Of a stretch of DNA of 64,000 nt, positions 58,156 through 64,000 are shown piece by piece. The stretch covers positions 1-64,000 of the forward strand of contig NZ_DASSES010000206.1 in NCBI RefSeq assembly GCF_035695185.1. Reading direction: 5' to 3'. The stretch's first letter is position 1; every line of letters starts with the position of its first letter. The position numbers and the translations under genes are program-made. The notes under the pieces are model-generated. The model had not been told where the DNA came from and made no database searches. It worked only from the letters and a program-made list of their open reading frames with translations. Source of the DNA: Frateuria_A sp035695185. GTDB lineage: Bacteria > Pseudomonadota > Gammaproteobacteria > Xanthomonadales > Rhodanobacteraceae.

Positions 58156-60111
58156 ATGTCCCGTGCCGTTTCCGCTGGTTTGCCGATCGCCTTGCGCGGC
58201 CGCCCATGGCGTCTCGCCCTGGCGGTGTCGATGGCCCTCGCGGCGGGCGTTGCGTGTGCCCAGGCCCCGGGGAAGTCCCGTGTGCCACCCCCGCAGGACA
58301 CGCCCTATCCGGGCACGGTCGCCATCCACGTGGATGCAAGCGACACGCGGCAGGGCATCTTCCGGGTGCACGAGACCCTGCCGGTGACGGCCGGTGCGTT
58401 GACCCTGCTGTACCCGGAGTGGATCCCCGGCGACCATTCGCCGAGCGGTCCGGTGGCCATGCTTGCCGGCCTGAAGCTCAGCGCCAACGGCCGGCCGCTC
58501 AAGTGGATGCGCGACGAGTACGACGTGTATGCATTCCACCTGGACGTGCCGGCGGGCGTGTCCACCATCGACGCGGACTTCCAGTACCTCTCCAGCCGCG
58601 ACGGCGGCTACGAGATGACCGACCGCATGCTGGACCTGGAATGGAACAAGATGGCGCTGTATCCGGCCGGCCATTTCTCGCGCGGTATCACCTTCGCGCC
58701 GAGCGTGACGCTGCCGCACGGATGGCAGTTCGGCAGCGCGCTGGAAACCGCGTCGAGCAAGGGCGACACCACCCTCTTCAAGCCGGTGCCCTTCAACACG
58801 CTGGTCGATTCGCCGATCTACGCGGGGCAGTACTTCAAGCGCGTCGACCTGACGCCGGCCGGCGGAGCGCCGGTGCACCTGGACGTCGTCGCCGACGCGC
58901 CGAAGTACCTGGCGATGACCCCCGGGCAGCTGCAGGCGCATCGCGCGCTGGTGGCCGAGGCGGTGACGCTGTTCGGGTCCCACCACTACGACCACTACGA
59001 CTTCCTGTTTTCGCTCTCGGACCAGCTGGGCGGCAACGGGCTGGAGCACCACCAGTCGAGCGAGGACGGGCTGGGCGCCGACTACTTCACCGCCTGGAAA
59101 GAGGATGCGCCCGGACGCGACCTGCTCGCGCACGAGTTCACCCATTCGTGGAACGGCAAGTTCCGCCGTCCGGCGGACCTGTGGACGCCGAATTTCAACG
59201 TGCCCATGGGCGACTCGCTGCTCTGGGTGTACGAAGGACAGACCCAGTACTGGGGCTACGTGCTGACCGCTCGCTCGGGCCTGTGGACCCCGGAGCAGTT
59301 CCGCGATGCGCTGGCCATGACGGCCGCCAACTACGATCGCAACCGCGAGGGTTTCCAGTGGCGCACGCTGGAAGACACCACCAACGACCCGACCGCAGCC
59401 CATCGCTCGGGCCTGCCTTACCGCAGCTGGCAGATGAGCGAGGAGTACTACAGCGCCGGCCAGATGCTGTGGCTGGAGGTGGACGCCAAGCTGCGTGCCC
59501 TCAGCCACGGCAGGAAGTCGCTGGACGACTTCGCCCGTGCCTTCTTCGGCGTCGACAACGGCAGCTTCGTCACCAAAACCTACACCTTCGAGGACGTCGT
59601 GACAGCGTTGAACGGCGTGGTGCCCTACGGCTGGGCCGCCTTCCTGCACGCGCACGTCGACACGCTCGATCCGCCGCTGCTCGACGGCCTGCAGGGCACC
59701 GGCTGGAAGCTCGTCTACACCGACCAGCCGAGCGCCTACGAAGAGCAGTACGACAGCCGGCCGGAGTCGCCACGGCACATCTTCAATTTCGCCTGGTCGA
59801 TCGGCCTGACGCTGGACGACCACGGGCAGGTCAACGACGTGCGCTGGGACGGGCCGGCCTTCAAGGCCGGCGTCAGCACCGGTGCCATGCTGGTGGCGGT
59901 GAACGGGCAGGACTATTCGACCGACGTGCTGAAGCGCGCGATCACCGCCGCCAAGAACGGCAAGGCGCCGATCGAGCTGCTGCTCAAGTTCCAGGGGGGC
60001 TACCGTACCGTGCCGGTGGATTACCACGGCGGCCTGCAATATCCGCACCTCGTCCGGGTCAAGGGCACGCCCGATTACCTGAGCGAGATCATCGCGCCGC
60101 ACAACCGCTGA
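58156..60111 (+). CDS. Secreted M61-family glycyl aminopeptidase with PDZ domain
   Basis: A 651-residue protein with a signal peptide (ALAVSMALAAGVACA). The M61 N-terminal domain has TLLYPEWIPGDHSPSGP and the catalytic domain has GGNGLEHHQSS, the zinc motif HEFTHSWNGK (about 326) and the third ligand in WVYEGQTQYWGYVL. A PDZ domain lies near the C-terminus (HGQVNDVRWDGPAFKAGVST). These peptidases remove Gly or Ala from peptide N-termini in the periplasm. CGGAGG precedes the ATG. Complete. Confidence 0.93.
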   Translation: MSRAVSAGLPIALRGRPWRLALAVSMALAAGVACAQAPGKSRVPPPQDTPYPGTVAIHVDASDTRQGIFRVHETLPVTAGALTLLYPEWIPGDHSPSGPVAMLAGLKLSANGRPLKWMRDEYDVYAFHLDVPAGVSTIDADFQYLSSRDGGYEMTDRMLDLEWNKMALYPAGHFSRGITFAPSVTLPHGWQFGSALETASSKGDTTLFKPVPFNTLVDSPIYAGQYFKRVDLTPAGGAPVHLDVVADAPKYLAMTPGQLQAHRALVAEAVTLFGSHHYDHYDFLFSLSDQLGGNGLEHHQSSEDGLGADYFTAWKEDAPGRDLLAHEFTHSWNGKFRRPADLWTPNFNVPMGDSLLWVYEGQTQYWGYVLTARSGLWTPEQFRDALAMTAANYDRNREGFQWRTLEDTTNDPTAAHRSGLPYRSWQMSEEYYSAGQMLWLEVDAKLRALSHGRKSLDDFARAFFGVDNGSFVTKTYTFEDVVTALNGVVPYGWAAFLHAHVDTLDPPLLDGLQGTGWKLVYTDQPSAYEEQYDSRPESPRHIFNFAWSIGLTLDDHGQVNDVRWDGPAFKAGVSTGAMLVAVNGQDYSTDVLKRAITAAKNGKAPIELLLKFQGGYRTVPVDYHGGLQYPHLVRVKGTPDYLSEIIAPHNR

Positions 60112-60265
60112 CTCGTCCGTCGGCTGCTGCCGGGCCCGCCGTGCAATGGCCTGCCGGAGGGCAGGCCCGTGCCCGGCGGCAAACGACTCGGCCGTCCGCC
60201 CATCCGTCGACACCGCCCGGCCCGCCTTCAACACGGCATAACCCGCGGCGGCCCATGCTGCGGCC

Positions 60266-61476
60266 ATGCTGGATCGGCGGGCATTCCTCAGGCGATGGAG
60301 CCGCATCGCGTTGGGTGCGGTCGGGGGCGTGCTCGTGCACCGCGTGCATGCGGGCAAGGCCCGGGGGCCGCCGCAGGGCGGCCGGCGCGAGCCGGTGACG
60401 CTGTTCCTCTGCGGCGCCGGGGTATCGACCAGATCCTGGCGCACCCTTCCGATCCGGTGCTGTACGAAGGCCACGTGCACGATGCGCGCGGCTACGTCGC
60501 GCTGGCGGAGCGGGCGCACGGCCCGATACCGCGAAAGGTCGCGGCCGGCTACGTCTGGGGCGAGGCGCTGAAGCAGTGGCAGGCACGCCGGCCGGCGCTT
60601 CGCATCGTCAACCTGGAAACCAGCATTACCCGGCATGATCGTCCCTGGCCCAAGGGCATCAACTACCGCATGAACCCGGCCAACGTCGGCGTGCTCACCG
60701 ACGCCGGCATCGATTGCTGCACGCTGGCCAACAACCACGTGCTCGACTGGGGCTACGAGGGCCTGGCGCAGACCCTGGCGGTGCTGCGGGCGGCGAAGAT
60801 CGCGGTTTGCGGGGCAGGCGAGCGGCTGGCCGCGGCGCAGGCGCCGTCGGTGCTGTCCTTGCCTGGCGGGCGTCGCCTGCTGGTGTTCGCGGCGGCCACC
60901 GGGGACGCCGGGGTGCCGCCGGACTGGGCCGCCGAAGCGACCCGTGCGGGCGTGTGGCGCCTGCCCGATCTGTCGGCGGCCACCGTGGCACTGGTCGCGG
61001 CCGAGGTGGCCCGGCACCGGCACACGGGCGACCTGGTGCTGTTCTCGCTGCACTGGGGCGGCAACTGGGGCTATGAGATCGCGCCGGCGCAGCGGGCGTT
61101 CGCCCACGCGCTGATCGACGAAGCCGGCGTGCACCTGCTCTGCGGCCATTCCTCCCACCACCCCAGGGCGGCCGAGGTGCACCACGGCCATCTGGTGCTG
61201 TACGGCTGCGGCGACTTCCTCAACGACTACGAGGGCATCGGCGGGCACCAGGCGTTCCGCAGCGAGCTGGGGCTCATGTATTTCCCGCAGCTGGATACCT
61301 CGCACGGGCGGCTGTGCGAACTCGCCCTGGTGCCGACCTGCGTCCGTGGCTTCCGTGTCGGGCAGCCGGCACCGGAAGACCGACGCTGGCTGCTCGATGT
61401 CCTGCGCCGGGAATACGCCCGCATGGGCTGCGATGTGGCGGAGAGGCCCGATGGCAGTTGGGCACTGGTCTGGTGA
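60266..61476 (+). pseudogene. CapA-family (PGA_cap) protein broken at the metal-binding motif
   Basis: The N-terminus (MLDRRAFLRRWSRIALGAVG) is a Tat-type signal in one frame and reads to VTLFLCG at 60415. The remainder continues in another frame from RGIDQILAHPSDPVLYEG (60418) to the stop at 61476, with INYRMNPANVGVLTDAGIDC, LANNHVLDWG, SLHWGGNWG and CGHSSHHP, the calcineurin-like core of CapA/PgsA proteins. Where the family has G-D-V-M-x-G-R-G only 2 nt remain, so about 13 nt are missing, including the codon for a metal-binding Asp. The gene is therefore broken unless the sequence is wrong. CapA proteins act in poly-gamma-glutamate or capsule synthesis. Confidence 0.85.
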
Positions 61477-61678
61477 CGGGTCAGCTGCGGTTATGCGAGG
61501 CAGCGCACAGTGCCGGTGTAGGAAAAGTCTGATCGAGGCGGCGCTTGGCAGTTCCTTCACAGGGGGCGACACAGGCTTCGTCCCTTTAGGCCGTCGACCT
61601 TCTGGACGGCAGTGCAGTGGTGTCCCCGGCCCCGGGTCTCCCTTGGACCTCGCGCCGATACGTACCAGGAAACCATGA

Positions 61679-62584
61679 ATGACCAGCTTCATCGCACGCA
61701 TAAAAAAAATAAGAAGAGCCATCGTCAAGCGCATGCCCGATCCGGTCTATTACCCCTACCGGTATCTGCAGATCTACGGCAGGGTCGGAAGCCTCGCGCA
61801 ACCCAGGCGCTACTCGGAAAAGATCTTCCACCGGATGCGCCACCCGCTGCCGGTCTTCACGCGGCTGGCGGACAAGGTGGCGGTTCGCGACTACATCGCG
61901 GACGTGGTCGGCGAGAAGTACCTGGTGCCGGCGTTCTTTTCCTGCGATCAGGTCACGCGCGAGACCTTCAGCAGCCTGCCCGATGTCTTCGTGATGAAGG
62001 CGAACCACAGTGCGGGGCAGACGCGGATCGTCCTGGACAAGCGCAAGGAGGATCTGGACGCACTCGCGGACCTGGCCAACGGATGGCTGAAGACCGATTT
62101 CTCGATCAGGCAGCGGGAAAAGCACTACGGGAAGATCCCGCGCCGGATCATCTTCGAAGAAGCGCTGCTCGGCCCCACGGGGGAGCCGCCCGACGACTAC
62201 AAGTTCTGCGTGCTCAACCCGGGTGACGGGCAGGAGCCCTTCGTCTTCGTGCAGTATGTCCACGACCGCTTCAAGAACGACATGACGCAGGACTTCTACC
62301 TGGCCGACTATTCGCCCGCGCCGTTTCGCTTCCGCGGCCTGAAGCCCAGCGGAAAGCCCTTGCCGCAGGTGGAGGGGTTGGAGGAGATGATGCGCATTGC
62401 GAGGAAGCTGGCCGAGCCGTTCGGCTTCCTGCGCGTGGACTGCTACTACTACGGAGGCAGGGTCTACGTTGGCGAACTCACGTTCACGCCGGGCGCCGGC
62501 ATGTATGCCCTGTCGCCTCCGCACTGGGATGTGATGCTCGGCGCCAAGTTCCGCTGGCCCGAGACCGCCGGGCAGGGCGGGTGA
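61679..62584 (+). CDS. TupA-like ATP-grasp protein
   Basis: A 301-residue protein. It matches the ATPgrasp_TupA family: PRRYSEKIFHRMRH, ADKVAVRDYIADVVGEKYLVP, DVFVMKANHSAGQTRIV, a RRIIFEEALLG..G.PPDDYKFCVLNP lysine motif and FGFLRVDCYYYGGRVYVGELTFTPGAGM with the metal-binding D/E. TupA-like enzymes add amino acids or similar groups to cell-surface polysaccharides (teichuronopeptide in Bacillus) and occur in polysaccharide clusters of Gram-negative bacteria. The broken CapA gene lies directly upstream, also a surface-polymer type, but 202 nt apart. The ATG at 61679 has AGGA upstream; an overlapping ATG at 61675 is out of frame. Confidence 0.9.
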   Translation: MTSFIARIKKIRRAIVKRMPDPVYYPYRYLQIYGRVGSLAQPRRYSEKIFHRMRHPLPVFTRLADKVAVRDYIADVVGEKYLVPAFFSCDQVTRETFSSLPDVFVMKANHSAGQTRIVLDKRKEDLDALADLANGWLKTDFSIRQREKHYGKIPRRIIFEEALLGPTGEPPDDYKFCVLNPGDGQEPFVFVQYVHDRFKNDMTQDFYLADYSPAPFRFRGLKPSGKPLPQVEGLEEMMRIARKLAEPFGFLRVDCYYYGGRVYVGELTFTPGAGMYALSPPHWDVMLGAKFRWPETAGQGG

Positions 62585-62616
62585 TCGCCCGCGGGCGGAC
62601 AGGGAGGCAACCCGCG

Positions 62617-62646
62617 AAAAAAAAGGAGGCGGCAGGTGCCGCCTCC
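62617..62646 (-). terminator. Rho-independent terminator of the subtilase gene
   Basis: On the minus strand a perfect 9-bp stem (GGAGGCGGC / GCCGCCTCC, 4-nt loop) is followed by eight T (62617-62624). It lies 24 nt after the subtilase stop. Confidence 0.9.
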
Positions 62647-62669
62647 CTCGCTCCGGCTCCGTCGCCCGG

Positions 62670-64000
62670 TCAGCGGCCGTTCCCATGGCCCGTGCCGGAC
62701 CCGGTCGTGCCGCCGGCGCTGCCGGCCGTGCTGCTCACCGCCGCCCGTACCGCGGCATTGGCATCCAGGATGCCGGCCCCGATCGAGGTCCGCCGCGACG
62801 GCTTGATGCTCGGCGCGTAGGCGGTGCTCTGCAGGATGCTCAGCACTGCGCTGGGCGAGAGCAGCGGCTGGCCGGAGGCCAGGCGCGCGCTCTGCATCAG
62901 CGCGACCGCACCGGCGACATGCGGTGTGGCCTGCGAGGTGCCGGCATAGCCGCCATAGGTGCTGTCGTTCGGCACCGGCGTGGTGGTGCCGCTGTTGAGC
63001 GCCTGCCAGATGAAGCCGTCGTTGGACTGCGTGCCGCTGCTGGCGTCGTTCTCGTAGATGCCGCCACCCGGCGCGGCCAGTTCCACGGCCGAGCCGTAGT
63101 TCGAGTAGAACGCACGGCGACTGGTGATGCCGGTCGCGGCGACGGTGATCACGCCCGGGCAGCTCGCCGGCGAGAAGCGGGAGGCGTCGGCGTTGGAGTT
63201 GCCCGCCGCCACCACGACCACGGCGCCCAGGCTGTTGGCCTGGGCCACGGCCAGGCCCTCGGGGTCGGTCGCGCTGCAGCTGCCCGAGCCGCCCAGGCTC
63301 ATGTTGATGACCTGCGCCGGGTGGGTGTTGTCGGGCACACCGTCGACGTGGCCACCCGCCGCCCAGACGATGGCGTCGCTGATGTCACTGTCGTAGCCGC
63401 CGCAGTGGCCCAGCACGCGCACCGGCAGGACCTTGGCGCTATAGGCGATGCCCGCCATGCCCTGGCTGTTGTTGGTCAGCTCCGCGCCGGCCGTGCTGGC
63501 GACGTGGGTGCCGTGCCAGGAGCTGTCCTCCGGCGGATTGCTCGAGTCGGTGCACGCGGAAAGGTAGGGTTCGGTGGTGGTCAGTCACCCAGGTCCCACC
63601 CACCCGGCGCACGACCGTCAGTCGCGCGGCCGGAGACCATCGAGTCGGTGATGAAGTCGTAGCCGGCATCGGCCAGGGACGTGTCCACGTCCACGTGGCG
63701 GGTGATACCGGTGTCGAGCACCGCGATCGTGATGCCGGTGCCATCGGCAACGTCCCACGCATTGTCGACATTGCTGCCGCCGTTGTTGGCATCTCCGAAC
63801 GCGGTGGTCGATCCGTCGGCCGCCTTCAGGTCCCACTGGTAGTTGCCGTAGTAGGTGTCGCTCGGCGTGAAGGTGGCCGGCTGCAGCGCCTTGGGCGCCG
63901 AGAAATCACGCACCGGATGGCGCAGCACGTCAGGGGCGACGCCCAGCACGGCCGGATCAGACGCGATCTGCTTGATCAGCGCGGCCGCCTCGGCCTTGTC
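62670..64000 (-). pseudogene. S8 family serine protease (subtilase), frameshifted, 5' end outside the window
   Basis: The gene enters from the right edge. The first visible part (ASDPAVLGVAPDVLRHPV) is the end of an I9-like propeptide, followed by the catalytic Asp in ITIAVLDTGITRHVDVD. The frame stops at 63581-63583 right after GGWDLGD. Adding one G there (TG to TGG) lets the frame run on as TTTEPYLSACTDSSNPPEDS with the catalytic His in SWHGTHVAS, then VVVVAAGNSNADAS and the catalytic Ser in GTSQATPHVAGAV. It ends in a Gly/Thr/Ser-rich tail. So all three catalytic residues are encoded but split by a one-base deletion or sequence error. Such proteases are secreted and often contain a C-terminal domain; here the tail is short. 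A clear terminator follows. Confidence 0.9.

Noticed and set aside
57598..61734. Minus-strand open frame of almost 1400 codons
   Set aside because: Only its last 141 residues are a real gene (SRPBCC); the rest is antisense of the M61 and CapA genes.

Overview
This 64 kb window is G+C-rich bacterial chromosome with almost no non-coding space. The gene families point to the Xanthomonadales (Lysobacterales), probably Rhodanobacteraceae (Dyella, Luteibacter, Frateuria or Rhodanobacter type). The evidence is an XVIPCD-tailed type IV effector, an UrcA-family protein, an RpfC-like hybrid kinase, a plant-type PNGase A homologue and decayed RAYT transposases. The family assignment is an inference. I saw no tRNA, rRNA, CRISPR array, intact insertion sequence or phage.

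Layout. 0-8.2 kb: two decayed RAYT transposases bracket GYF_2/DUF805 membrane proteins (one with a G10 tract), a PhoD phosphatase, an Imm11-like protein and a divergent LysR/quinone-oxidoreductase pair. 8.2-16 kb: secreted proteins, an exported methyltransferase, a CadC-like regulator facing a UrcA protein, an alpha/beta hydrolase, and an SDR convergent with a frameshifted LysR gene. 16-26 kb: a large Asp-box protein divergent from a diguanylate cyclase, lpxH translationally overlapped with a hybrid histidine kinase, a lone ExbD, a LysR/lipocalin pair and a lone barstar. 26-32.5 kb: a glycan-degradation cluster (PNGase A-like, GH43, GH3). 32.5-34 kb: an AT-richer island with two orphan genes. 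34-48 kb: a PQQ-type sugar dehydrogenase with a DUF2231 partner, DUF4142, DUF4396, BCCT transporter, hemerythrin, a second diguanylate cyclase, an S9 peptidase, MtfA, a GST and an HD-GYP phosphodiesterase. 48-55 kb: small enzymes, a flavodoxin/tautomerase pair, an AraC regulator, a lipoprotein phosphodiesterase, a Cyc2-like fused cytochrome-porin and a small HMA-like protein. 55-57.5 kb: a probable antibacterial type IV effector with its immunity lipoprotein. 57.5-64 kb: SRPBCC protein, M61 peptidase, a broken CapA gene, an ATP-grasp protein and a frameshifted subtilase that runs off the window.

How it fits together. The strongest system is the immunity-effector operon at 55.5-57.5 kb. An LprI-type lipoprotein precedes, by 47 nt, a protein with a lysozyme-like N-terminus, a PG_binding_1 domain and a C-terminal XVIPCD signal for a bacteria-killing type IV secretion system. 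The secretion apparatus itself is not in the window. A second theme is a set of FNR/Anr-like dyads (TTGAY-N4-RTCAR) at 28.07, 50.35, 53.25, 54.73 and 55.27 kb. Two of them lie at nearly identical distances (66 and 68 nt) before the cytochrome-porin and HMA-like genes, which suggests a shared low-oxygen or redox regulon. A third theme is cyclic-di-GMP: two GGDEF enzymes (one with an intact inhibitory site), one HD-GYP protein and an RpfC-like kinase. Three genes (LysR at 15.5 kb, CapA at 60.4 kb, subtilase at 63.6 kb) carry frame disruptions that are either pseudogenes or sequence errors.
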